A DNA stretch of 64,000 bases, from the NCBI RefSeq assembly GCF_018119395.1, contig NZ_JAGPWD010000002.1, positions 1 to 64,000 of the forward strand, read 5' to 3'. Positions 41,766-49,976 of the stretch are shown in pieces. Below the pieces are notes generated by a model. That model saw only the letters and a list, made by a program, of their open reading frames with translations. It was not told the DNA's origin and did no database searches. The position numbers and the translations under genes are program-made. The stretch comes from Massilia sp. ZL223. GTDB lineage: Bacteria; Pseudomonadota; Gammaproteobacteria; Burkholderiales; Burkholderiaceae_D. Numbering within the stretch: the first letter of the stretch is position 1; each line of letters starts with the position of its first letter.

Positions 41766-43400
41766 TTACTTGGAAGCCGTGCGCGCCTTCCCAAACGCAT
41801 CCCCCGCCTTCCACGCCGGCATCTTCGGCGCATCCGCCACCGCGCGCCCCAGGTTCAAGGTGAACTGCGCCTGCTGCACCATCCCCGCCAGGTCCCAGCT
41901 CGGATCATACTCATCCGACACCTGGTGATAACGCGCGCGGTACGCCTTCTGCTTGGCGTCGCTCGCCTCCACATCCTTCACCCAGCTATGCCCCGCGCCC
42001 ACCGAGAACGCCGGCACGCCCGCCTTGGCGAAGCTGAAATGGTCGCTGCGGAAGTAGCCGCCAGCCAGGTCGGGCTTGGCCGGTGCGATCTGCAGGCCCA
42101 TCTTCTTCGCGGTGGCCGCGGCCATCGCACCCAGTTCGGTGCGCTCGCTGCCCGGCACGTTGACGTCCTTGGCCAGGCCCACGAAATTCAGGCTGTCCAG
42201 GTTCAGGTTGGCCGCGGTCTTTTCCAGTGGCCAGAGCGGCTTGGATGCATAGGCGGCGCTGCCCAGCAGGCCTTGTTCTTCGGCCGCCACCCACAGGAAC
42301 ATCTGGCTGCGCTTGGCCGGATTGCGCACGGCTTCCTGCGCCATCGCCAGCAGCGCGGCGGTGCCCGAGGCGTTGTCGACCGCGCCGTTGAACACGGTGT
42401 CGCCTTCGGTGCCCTGCTTGCCCATGTGGTCCCAGTGCGCCGTGTAGATCACGACTTCGTCCTTGAGCTTGGGGTCGGTGCCCGGCACGACGCCGGCCAC
42501 GTTGTACTCGTTCAGGGTACGCACCGCGGCGCGCGCCTCGCCCTTGACGCGGGCGTTGAGTGGCACCGGCTTGAAGTTCCTGTCTTCGGCAGCAAGCCGC
42601 AGCTTGTCCAGGTCCTGGCCGGCGGCCGCGAACAGCTTGCGTGCGGTGGCGTCGGTCATCCAGCCTTCCAGGCCGGAACCCAGCTCGCCCTCGGCCAGCT
42701 GGAAGCGCTCGGCATTGGCCCAGCTGTTCTGCACCACGCTCCAGCCGTAGGAGGCGGATGCATCGGTGTGGATCAGCAGGACGCCGGCCGCGCCCTGGCG
42801 CGCCGCTTCTTCGAGCTTGTAGGTCCAGCGGCCATAGTAGGTAAGGCCGGCGCCGTTGAAGCGCTTCGGCTCGGCCGCGGTCGGGGCCGGGTCGTTCACC
42901 AGCATCACCAGGACCTTGCCCTTGGCGTCCAGGCCCTTGAAGTCGTCCCAGCCTTCCTCGGCCGCGCTGATGCCGTAGCCGACGAAGACCATCTCCGCAT
43001 CCAGCATGTGGTCGGCCTTGGCGTCGCCCGGACCCCAGACCCAGTCCGCGCCGAACTGCAGCGGCAGCGCCTGGCCGCCGGCAACGATGCCGACATTGCT
43101 CTGCTGCGGCAGGGCGCGCACGCCGGCGATCTTGACCGGCTGGCGGAAGCTGTTGCCGTTGGCCGGTTTCAGGCCGGCGGCGAGCGCCTGGGTTTCGAGA
43201 TAGGTGACGGTCAGTTCGCCGCCGCGCTGGCCGGTGCCGCGTCCTTCGACGGCGTCGGAGGCGAGGAAGGCCAGGTGCGCGCGCAGCGGCGCTTCCTTGA
43301 CGGTCGCAGTCTGCGACTTGCCGGCGGCGTGGGCCGGGTAGGCCAGTGCCAGGCTGCCCGCCAGGGCAGTGAGGACAACGGAGGAGACGATCTTGTGCAT
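41766..43400 (-). CDS. Exported M28 family metallopeptidase
   Basis: This 544-residue protein has a signal peptide (MHKIVSSVVL to AHAAG). A protease-associated-type insertion (about residues 130-270) splits the M28 domain. All metal and catalytic positions are visible: the His-x-Asp of YTAHWDHMGK, the bridging Asp of NGAVDNASGTAAL, the Glu-Glu of VAAEEQGLLGS, the Asp of NLDSLNFVG and the final His of SVGAGHSW. It is an aminopeptidase-type co-catalytic zinc enzyme acting outside the cytoplasm. It lies 79 bases downstream of a second M28-like gene on the same strand. Confidence 0.92.
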   Translation of the reverse strand: MHKIVSSVVLTALAGSLALAYPAHAAGKSQTATVKEAPLRAHLAFLASDAVEGRGTGQRGGELTVTYLETQALAAGLKPANGNSFRQPVKIAGVRALPQQSNVGIVAGGQALPLQFGADWVWGPGDAKADHMLDAEMVFVGYGISAAEEGWDDFKGLDAKGKVLVMLVNDPAPTAAEPKRFNGAGLTYYGRWTYKLEEAARQGAAGVLLIHTDASASYGWSVVQNSWANAERFQLAEGELGSGLEGWMTDATARKLFAAAGQDLDKLRLAAEDRNFKPVPLNARVKGEARAAVRTLNEYNVAGVVPGTDPKLKDEVVIYTAHWDHMGKQGTEGDTVFNGAVDNASGTAALLAMAQEAVRNPAKRSQMFLWVAAEEQGLLGSAAYASKPLWPLEKTAANLNLDSLNFVGLAKDVNVPGSERTELGAMAAATAKKMGLQIAPAKPDLAGGYFRSDHFSFAKAGVPAFSVGAGHSWVKDVEASDAKQKAYRARYHQVSDEYDPSWDLAGMVQQAQFTLNLGRAVADAPKMPAWKAGDAFGKARTASK

Positions 43401-43479
43401 GGAATCCTGCTGCGAAAAGTGGTTGTGTATTTACCAGGGGCGCACGCACGCCCGCGCGTGCGCGGACATTGTATGTCAA

Positions 43480-45774
43480 TCATCTGTAAAACCGCAGGAT
43501 GTCGGTCGATACGGTCGTCCCCGTCATCGGCAGCAGCGGCGGCGCATCGCGGGGGCGGGGCGGCAGCAGGTGCTGCGGCAGGCCCGGTATGCGCTCCTGC
43601 ACCGTCACCGCGAAGATGTCTTCCGGCTTGGCCTCGATCTCGAATTCCATGGTGCGGTCCTCCATCCCGTACAGCGACACCCACCACGGCCCCTCCCTGC
43701 TGGTCAGCGTGCGGCCGTCCAGGCGCGAGCGCAGCGGCTTGGTGCCCGACACCCACATCTCGATATGCGGCGCCTTGTTCTTCGAGCGCACCGTGAAGCG
43801 CCCGTAGCGCACCTTGCCGACCGAGCTGCGCAGGATGTAGTTGTCGGGGAAGTGCAGATTGTCGTCGCGCGGCGCCACCGCGAGCCACTGGCGCGGGCTC
43901 TTCCAGCCGAAGGTGTCGACGTGGATCGACGGCGCTGCCTGGTCGGGAAACACCTGCCGGGTCCAGGCGTCGAGCGGCTGCTGCGGCATCAGCCAGTAGG
44001 CGCGCCAGGTGTTCATGTCCTTGAAATAGGTGAGCCGGTTGGGCGGCGGCGTCGACGTGGCGGCTGCCGGCGCAGCGGTGGTGCGCGGCAGGGCGAAACC
44101 CAGGGCCAGCGCCAGCGCGAGCGCGGCGGCGAGGGCGTGCGGGGCGCGCAGCAGCAGGAGCGGCGCGGCGAAGCACAGCATGGGCAGCGCGACCAGCACG
44201 GCGGCGACATACAGCCCATGCGGCGCCAGCGTCGTCCAGACCTCGCGCAGCCCGGGTGGCAGCAGGACGGCGGCCGGCGCAAGGCCCGCGCACAGCACCA
44301 GCGCGCGTACGGGCGCCGCCTGCGCCGGCCGCCAGCCCGACTCCAGCACCAGGTAGGCGGCGAGCGCGCCCAGCAGCGGCCAGGCGTACAGGTAGCCCAC
44401 GCCGGGCCGCAGGGCCATCAGGAGCACCAGCGCCGCCAGCGCCCAGGCCAGCGAGCCCAGCACCGCGGCGGGCATGCCGGCCGCGCGCCGCACCAGCAAC
44501 AGCGCGGCCAGGAAGCCGATGGCGACCACGGCGCCGGCAGCCAGCGCCGCGCCGTAGTCGTCCGCGCGCGCGGCGGCCGACAGCGTCTCGCGCTGCCACC
44601 AGATGGCGGTGCGCGCCGCGACCAGCAGCAGCGCGGCGCCGAACAGTCCCTGCACCGCCGGGATCGCGCCCAGGCGGCGGAACGACAGCACGCAGGCGCC
44701 AAGCAGCAGCAGGAGCGACACCCGCGCCACGCCCCAGCCCAGGTCGGGCGAGTGGTGCACCGGCCCCACCCCGGGCAGCGAGAACCAGGCATGCGTGGCG
44801 TGCCTGCCGCGCGCCAGCGGCGCCTCGCCGAATTCGCGCGCCAGGCGCAGCATGACGTCGCCCATGTGCAGCAAGCTGGCGCGCTCCAGCCGCTCCAGGG
44901 TGTCGTTGGCGCGCTCGCCGTCGAAACGCTGTTCGGTATTCGCGAACAGCAGCACCGGCGCGTCCAGTTCCGCCAGCGGCCCGATGTCGGGATGCTGGGG
45001 CATGGGCGGCATCAGTTCCGCCGCCAGCGAGGTGCCGCCCACGTCGGGCGCGGCGCGCGCCCAGCCGCGCAGCGCATCCTTGCCGGCGCCGCTGGCCGCG
45101 AACAGGCGCAGCGGGCCGCCGCTGCCCGCGCTGTCGAAGCGCAGGGCCAGGCCGATGCGCCTGGCCAGCGGATGCTGCTCGACGAAGCCCTTGGTGCCGA
45201 GTCCTCCGACATGCTCGCCGTCGGCGAACAGCAGCACGATGTCGTTGGCGCTCGGCCCCTCGCGCCGCAGCGCCCGTGCGGTTTCCAGCAGCGCCGCAAC
45301 CGGGGCCGCCGCGCGCGCCGCGCCGAGGGTGGCCGTGCCGCTGTCGTAATGCGTGGCCAGCAGCAGGGCGGGACGGCGCAGCCGGTCCTGCCGGTGTCCG
45401 GGAATGCGCACGACGATGTTGTTCACCACGCCGATGCTGGTGTGGACGCCGAAGGAGACCACCGAGCGGCGCACCGTGGCGCGCTGCACCTCGGGCGCGA
45501 AACCCATGGCGCGCAGCTGTTCCAGGATGTAGCCGCGCGCCTGGGCATTGGCCTCGGTGGCGATCGGGCGCGGCGCCACGCTCAGCGCGGCCACGTGCTC
45601 CATGGCGCGCGCCTGCCAGCGCGCCGGTTCGGGCAGGACCGGCGCCGGGACCGGCACGGGGGCCAGGGCAAGCCAGCCCAGGATGGCCAGCGCCAGGCAA
45701 GCGGCAAGGCTGGATGCGAGGCCCGCCAGCGGAACGGTCCTCGGCAAAGGTATGGGTGGAACAGCGGCTTCCAT
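43480..45774 (-). CDS. Membrane M28-like protein with degenerate zinc site
   Basis: This 764-residue protein starts with a membrane segment (about residues 15-40) and an M28-like domain (about 60-315). A run of about eight hydrophobic helices (about 350-570) and a C-terminal soluble domain follow. The layout resembles ERMP1/Fxna-type proteases. The zinc site is damaged. His142 and Asp144 (THYDSGTA), Glu187 and Asp214 remain. The bridging Asp is replaced within GAARAAAPVAALLE, the second Glu is His188 (FADGEHVGG), and the YHT-type final His is absent (RFDGERANDT). It is probably a pseudo-peptidase. It is upstream of an intact M28 gene. Confidence 0.82.
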   Translation of the reverse strand: MEAAVPPIPLPRTVPLAGLASSLAACLALAILGWLALAPVPVPAPVLPEPARWQARAMEHVAALSVAPRPIATEANAQARGYILEQLRAMGFAPEVQRATVRRSVVSFGVHTSIGVVNNIVVRIPGHRQDRLRRPALLLATHYDSGTATLGAARAAAPVAALLETARALRREGPSANDIVLLFADGEHVGGLGTKGFVEQHPLARRIGLALRFDSAGSGGPLRLFAASGAGKDALRGWARAAPDVGGTSLAAELMPPMPQHPDIGPLAELDAPVLLFANTEQRFDGERANDTLERLERASLLHMGDVMLRLAREFGEAPLARGRHATHAWFSLPGVGPVHHSPDLGWGVARVSLLLLLGACVLSFRRLGAIPAVQGLFGAALLLVAARTAIWWQRETLSAAARADDYGAALAAGAVVAIGFLAALLLVRRAAGMPAAVLGSLAWALAALVLLMALRPGVGYLYAWPLLGALAAYLVLESGWRPAQAAPVRALVLCAGLAPAAVLLPPGLREVWTTLAPHGLYVAAVLVALPMLCFAAPLLLLRAPHALAAALALALALGFALPRTTAAPAAATSTPPPNRLTYFKDMNTWRAYWLMPQQPLDAWTRQVFPDQAAPSIHVDTFGWKSPRQWLAVAPRDDNLHFPDNYILRSSVGKVRYGRFTVRSKNKAPHIEMWVSGTKPLRSRLDGRTLTSREGPWWVSLYGMEDRTMEFEIEAKPEDIFAVTVQERIPGLPQHLLPPRPRDAPPLLPMTGTTVSTDILRFYR

Positions 45775-45832
45775 GCTTCTCTCTCCTTATTGTTGTTGTG
45801 CTCCCGCAGGTTCTTTGACCTGTCCATGGACG

Positions 45833-45867
45833 AAAAAAAGCCCGCCGGGCTGGGAGGAGGGGCGGGC
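45833..45867 (-). terminator. Intrinsic terminator of the TonB gene
   Basis: On the minus strand GCCCGCC pairs with GGCGGGC around a 14-base loop and is followed by seven T residues, 23 bases after the TonB stop. Confidence 0.75.
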
Positions 45868-45889
45868 AAGAGGGGGAAAACCGGTTCTG

Positions 45890-46552
45890 CTATTCGAGCA
45901 CCCAGGCATAGGCCAGCTGCGCCCATCCGGCTTCGGCCACGCCGTTGTTCATGGCCGGCTTGAACTGGCACAGCGACAGTGCGTTGAGGGCGGCGCGGTC
46001 GAGGTCGCGCGAGCCGCTCGAGCTCTGGATGCGTGCATCCTTGACCCGGCCGTCGGCGCCGACCATCAGGGCCAGGGTCACGGTGCCGGACTCGCCGTTG
46101 CGGGCGGCGCGCGCCGGGTAGTCGGGCTTGGCGCAGCCGTTGGCGTCGGCCAGCACCGCGCTGCGCATCTGGCCACTGTTGGTGGAGGGCTGGGCCGGCG
46201 GCGCTTCGCTCGGGGCCGACTGCATCGGTTCAACCGGCTGCGGCTGCGCTTCCGTCGTGGCGCTCACGGTCGGTTCCGGCGGCGGCTCGACCGGCGTCAC
46301 CTCGGGCTTGGGCACCACGATCTCCGGCGGCGCCACCTCGGCCTTCGGCGTGGGCGGGTTCGGCGGCGGAGGCGGCGGTGGAATGTCCGGCTTGATCCAC
46401 ACCAGCCGGTCCTCGACCAGGTCCGGCAGCTTGAAGGTCTTGGAGTTCATCGTGTGCATGACACCCATCGCCACCAGCACGTGCAGTCCTGCAACCAGGG
46501 CGACCCGTCCCGCCTTGCCGCCCGTTCCATCGTTCAGTTGAGAGAAGTGCAT
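45890..46552 (-). CDS. Energy transducer TonB
   Basis: This 220-residue protein has the TonB plan. An N-terminal anchoring helix lies at about residues 14-34 (GRVALVAGLHVLVAMGV). A periplasmic Pro-rich spacer (PPPPPPPNPPTP, then PEVTPVEPPPEP) leads to a C-terminal TonB domain (about 140-220, with PARAARNGESGTVTLALMV). It passes energy from ExbBD to outer-membrane receptors. No exbB, exbD or receptor gene is adjacent. The 299-base upstream gap contains the perfect palindrome TGCTAGG-T-CCTAGCA at 46629-46643, which may be an operator. Confidence 0.92.
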   Translation of the reverse strand: MHFSQLNDGTGGKAGRVALVAGLHVLVAMGVMHTMNSKTFKLPDLVEDRLVWIKPDIPPPPPPPNPPTPKAEVAPPEIVVPKPEVTPVEPPPEPTVSATTEAQPQPVEPMQSAPSEAPPAQPSTNSGQMRSAVLADANGCAKPDYPARAARNGESGTVTLALMVGADGRVKDARIQSSSGSRDLDRAALNALSLCQFKPAMNNGVAEAGWAQLAYAWVLE

Positions 46553-46628
46553 GGCCGTTCTCCTTTCTTATTGAAGCGCTATGTTACCTGCTGGGAAAAC
46601 AAAACTGCGATTCGTTGGAATCACTATA

Positions 46629-46643
46629 TGCTAGGTCCTAGCA
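46629..46643. promoter_or_regulatory. Perfect 7-1-7 palindrome
   Basis: TGCTAGG-T-CCTAGCA lies 77 bases upstream of the TonB start and 209 bases before the response-regulator start. A second inverted repeat (CCTCGTCT/AGATGAGG) is at 46706-46725. The rest of the 299-base gap is relatively AT-rich and shows no further gene. The binding proteins are unknown. Confidence 0.45.
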
Positions 46644-46851
46644 AGATGTAAAGCGATTCGATAGCAATATTGTTACTGAGTGTGCGACGGCAGGGTGTTG
46701 CTCATCCTCGTCTATACAGATGAGGCCACTCGCGCGCCGGGGCGTTGTATGGAATAATCCATTTGTCACATTGGTTCTTCCGCATGCTGGTAAGCTGGGA
46801 TGCCACTGTTTGGTAGGTAGATGTCAGCGGCTGCGATAGCCCGGAGAGAAG

Positions 46852-47505
46852 ATGGCAACACAGAACAGCAAACCCATCCGTGTCATGCTTGCCGACGATC
46901 ATCCGATCGTCATGACGGGCTTTGCCATGTCGCTGGAAGCGGCAGGGATGCAAGTGGTGGGACAGGCCAAGACCCCGAATGAAGCCACCGCGCTGTACGC
47001 CGCCGAGAAGCCCGACGTGGCCGTGCTCGACATGCGTTTCGGCACCGAACTGACGGGCCTGGACGCGGCGCAGACCATCCTCAAGAATGACCCGCAGGCA
47101 AAAATTGTTTTCCTCAGCCAGTTTGACCAGGACAGTTTAATTAAAGAAACCTACCGGATTGGTGCCCACGCTTTTGTTACCAAGGATTGCGATCCGGCCG
47201 ACCTTGCCACCGCAGTGCGTTATGCGCGCGAAGGCAAGCTGTACTTCCTGCCGCAGATCGCGGCGCGCCTGGCCAGCATGGCGGTGCGCGGCGAGGTGAC
47301 GCCCCAGTCCCAGCTCGACGAGCGCGGGCTGGAGATCTTCAAGCTGATGGCCGAGGGCATGACCAACGCCGAGATCGCCGAAAAGCTGGACCTGTCGACC
47401 AAGACGATCAGCAACATCAGCCAGTCGATCAAGGAAAAGCTGGGCGTGCACCGCCAGGCCAGCATCACCTTGCTGGCCGTCAAGCACGGCCTGATCGAAC
47501 CGTAA
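46852..47505 (+). CDS. NarL/FixJ-type response regulator
   Basis: This 217-residue regulator has a receiver (residues 9-125) with the acidic pair Asp15-Asp16, acceptor Asp60 (VAVLDMRFG), Ser89 and Lys111 (FVTKDCDP). Its LuxR-type HTH is at about 150-210 (MAEGMTNAEIAEKLDLSTKT). It is the first gene of a three-gene set with a periplasmic binding protein (7 bases downstream) and a HisKA_3 kinase. CCCGGAGAGAAG precedes the ATG. It should be phosphorylated by the kinase at 48,451. Confidence 0.95.
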   Translation: MATQNSKPIRVMLADDHPIVMTGFAMSLEAAGMQVVGQAKTPNEATALYAAEKPDVAVLDMRFGTELTGLDAAQTILKNDPQAKIVFLSQFDQDSLIKETYRIGAHAFVTKDCDPADLATAVRYAREGKLYFLPQIAARLASMAVRGEVTPQSQLDERGLEIFKLMAEGMTNAEIAEKLDLSTKTISNISQSIKEKLGVHRQASITLLAVKHGLIEP

Positions 47506-47512
47506 GCGCAGG

Positions 47513-48454
47513 ATGAAGCGCTTCCTGCGGCAGGCGAGGCTGGCGCTCGGCGCGCTGGCCTTGGGAATCGCCTGCACCCCGGCCCTCGCCGAACAGTACC
47601 GCGAACCTGAAACCACGGGCTTTCGCTTCCAGATCGTCACCGGCGACGACACCGAGGTCACGCGCCGCATCGCCGAAGACCTGTACAAGCGCCTGGTTCC
47701 CACCTTCGCCGCCTTCCGCACCGAGCTGGCCCAGAGCCGCCGCATGCTGTACGTGACGATCGGCCCGACCGCGTTGCGCGACGCCGTGGCGCGCCGCTGC
47801 GACTGCGTGGTGATCTCGGCCTATACCTCGAGCCAGGTATGGCATGCGATCACTTCGCGCCTGGCGCGCAACCGCGCCATGTCGCTCACCGCCGTCTACG
47901 CCGAGCCGGCGCCCGCCGACCAGCTGCGCCTGGCCACCTTGCTGTACGGGCGCCAGCCGCGCATCGGCGCGATGCTCAGCCCCGAGACCGCCTTCCTGCG
48001 CCCGGTGCTGGACGGCGAAGTGGAGATCCAGCATTTCGAGCCGGGCGACGACATCAACCACACGCTCAACCGCATGACGCGCGCCGAAGCGCTGCTGGCG
48101 ATGCCCGACAGCGCGGTCTACAACACCGAAAGCGTGCGCAACATCCTGCTCTCGACCTACCGCCGCAAGCAGGGCGTGATCGGCTTCTCGGCCGACATGG
48201 TCAAGGTCGGGGCGCTGGCCAGCACCTATTCGGAAATCGAGGATATCAACACCCAGGTGGCGGAAATCGCCGCCGCCTTCGTGATCACCGGCGAGCTGGC
48301 GCCGCCGCAGTTCCCGCGCTACTTCCGCACCGTGATCAACGAGGGCGTGGCCAGGTCGCTCGACCTGCGCGTGACCGAGGCCGCGCGCCAGTTCGCCCGT
48401 CCCGCGCCGGGCACGCTGCAGAAGGCCGCATCCACCACGGCGGGCCAGCGATGA
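47513..48454 (+). CDS. ABC-type substrate-binding protein (signalling partner)
   Basis: This 313-residue exported protein has a signal peptide (residues 1-26, ending PALA). Its two-lobed periplasmic binding fold is of the type used for ABC uptake of amino acids or nucleosides (FQIVTGDDTEVTRRIAEDLY, then IGAMLSPETAFLRPVLDGEV). There is no permease or ATPase gene nearby. It sits between the response regulator and the kinase, and its stop overlaps the kinase start (ATGA). I infer that it binds a ligand in the periplasm and presents it to the kinase's sensor domain. Confidence 0.75.
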   Translation: MKRFLRQARLALGALALGIACTPALAEQYREPETTGFRFQIVTGDDTEVTRRIAEDLYKRLVPTFAAFRTELAQSRRMLYVTIGPTALRDAVARRCDCVVISAYTSSQVWHAITSRLARNRAMSLTAVYAEPAPADQLRLATLLYGRQPRIGAMLSPETAFLRPVLDGEVEIQHFEPGDDINHTLNRMTRAEALLAMPDSAVYNTESVRNILLSTYRRKQGVIGFSADMVKVGALASTYSEIEDINTQVAEIAAAFVITGELAPPQFPRYFRTVINEGVARSLDLRVTEAARQFARPAPGTLQKAASTTAGQR

Positions 48455-49965
48455 AGCTGCGATTCTGGCGCGGCTGGGGCATCGGCCGGCGCATGGCCTT
48501 CATCACCATGCTGCCGGTGGTGTTCCTGTTCACCTCCTTCGTCTGGTACTCCTGGTACGCGCACCGCGCCCAGGTGGCGGAAGAACTGGCCGAGCGCGGA
48601 CGCATCCTGTCGCGCGCGCTGGCCGAAACCAGCGAATACAACGTCATCTCGGGCAACCTGTCCGACCTGCGCCTGACCATCAACGGCCTGGTGCAGTCCG
48701 ACATCAGCATCTACCGCATCGACGTGATCGACGCCAGCGGCCGCGCCGCGGTGCGCGTGGTCTCGGAAGCCGCGCGCGACGCCCAGCCCCATTACTACGA
48801 GGCGCCGATCCGCAAGCAGGTGGTGTGGATCAACCTGTTCACCGACAACGGCACGCCGCACGTCTCGGCCTCGAGCGTGTCGCGTCCGCCGACCCTGACC
48901 ACCGAGGTAGTGGGCTGGGTGCGGGTGACCATGTCGCCGGCGAACATGATGGACAAGCAGGCGGCGCGCTTCCGCGTCGAGCTGACCATCGCCGCGCTGG
49001 CGCTGGCCGCCTCCGGCGTGCTGGCCTGGGTGCTGGCGCGCTCGCTCACGGTGCCGCTGCGCGAAGCGATCGGCGCGCTGCGCTCCATCCGCGGCGGCAA
49101 CTACCGGGTCAACCTGCCGGTGACCACCGGCGGCGAAGTCGGCGAACTGCAGTCCTCGATCGGCGACATGTCGCTGGCGCTGGACGAATCCAAGCGCGAC
49201 CTGGAGAACAAGGTGGCCGAGCGCACCCGCGACCTGCTGGCCTCGCGCAACGAGGCGGTGCGCGCCGATGCCGACAAGCGCAAGCTGATCCAGAAGGTCA
49301 ACTCCATCATCGAGGACGAGCGCAAGAGCATCGCGGTCGAGATCCACGACGAACTGAACGCGTCGCTGATCGCCGCGCGCCTGGAGGCCCAGGCCATCGG
49401 CGCGCTGGCCGCCAAGGCGCCGCAGGGGCAGGAAGTGGACGAGATCAAGCGCAAGTCCGAAGCCATCACCAAGCTCGCGCTCGACCTGTACGCCAACGGC
49501 CGCCGCCTGGTGCGCCGCCTGCGTCCTGAAGTGCTGGACATGCTCGGCCTGCACGGCGCGGTGGAAGAGATGGTGCGCCACTACGATTCCACCTCCGGCT
49601 GCCGCTTCGACCTGCACAGCGAAGGCGACTTCGCGCGCCTGCCGAACGAGCTCGCGATCTCGGCCTACCGCATCGTGCAGGAAGCGCTGTCCAACGTGAT
49701 GAAGCACTCGGGCGCGCGCTCGGCCCACGTCAGCCTGCTGCTCGACGAAGCCAAGGGCAAGCTGCGCATCCGCGTGGTCGACGACGGCCACGGCTTCGAC
49801 GTCGCCAGCGCCTCCGAAGGCATCGGCATCATCGGCATGCGCGAGCGCGTGTACGCGCTGCAGGGCGTGTTCGAGGTGCGTTCGGCGCCGGGCGAGGGCA
49901 CCGACGTCGCGATTTCCCTGCCCCTGGAGGCGCCGGTGACCCTGGCGCAGTCCTTAACATCCTGA
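48451..49965 (+). CDS. NarL-type sensor histidine kinase
   Basis: This 504-residue kinase has two membrane helices (about residues 15-36 and 177-198) around a periplasmic sensor domain of about 140 residues. A HAMP domain (about 198-250), a coiled coil, HisKA_3 with His299 (VEIHDELNASL) and HATPase_c (NELAISAYRIVQEALSNVMK to GIGIIGMRERV) follow. It should phosphorylate the NarL-type regulator two genes upstream. The ATG overlaps the binding-protein stop, so the three proteins are made together. Confidence 0.93.
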   Translation: MKLRFWRGWGIGRRMAFITMLPVVFLFTSFVWYSWYAHRAQVAEELAERGRILSRALAETSEYNVISGNLSDLRLTINGLVQSDISIYRIDVIDASGRAAVRVVSEAARDAQPHYYEAPIRKQVVWINLFTDNGTPHVSASSVSRPPTLTTEVVGWVRVTMSPANMMDKQAARFRVELTIAALALAASGVLAWVLARSLTVPLREAIGALRSIRGGNYRVNLPVTTGGEVGELQSSIGDMSLALDESKRDLENKVAERTRDLLASRNEAVRADADKRKLIQKVNSIIEDERKSIAVEIHDELNASLIAARLEAQAIGALAAKAPQGQEVDEIKRKSEAITKLALDLYANGRRLVRRLRPEVLDMLGLHGAVEEMVRHYDSTSGCRFDLHSEGDFARLPNELAISAYRIVQEALSNVMKHSGARSAHVSLLLDEAKGKLRIRVVDDGHGFDVASASEGIGIIGMRERVYALQGVFEVRSAPGEGTDVAISLPLEAPVTLAQSLTS

Positions 49966-49976
49966 TTGAACATACC

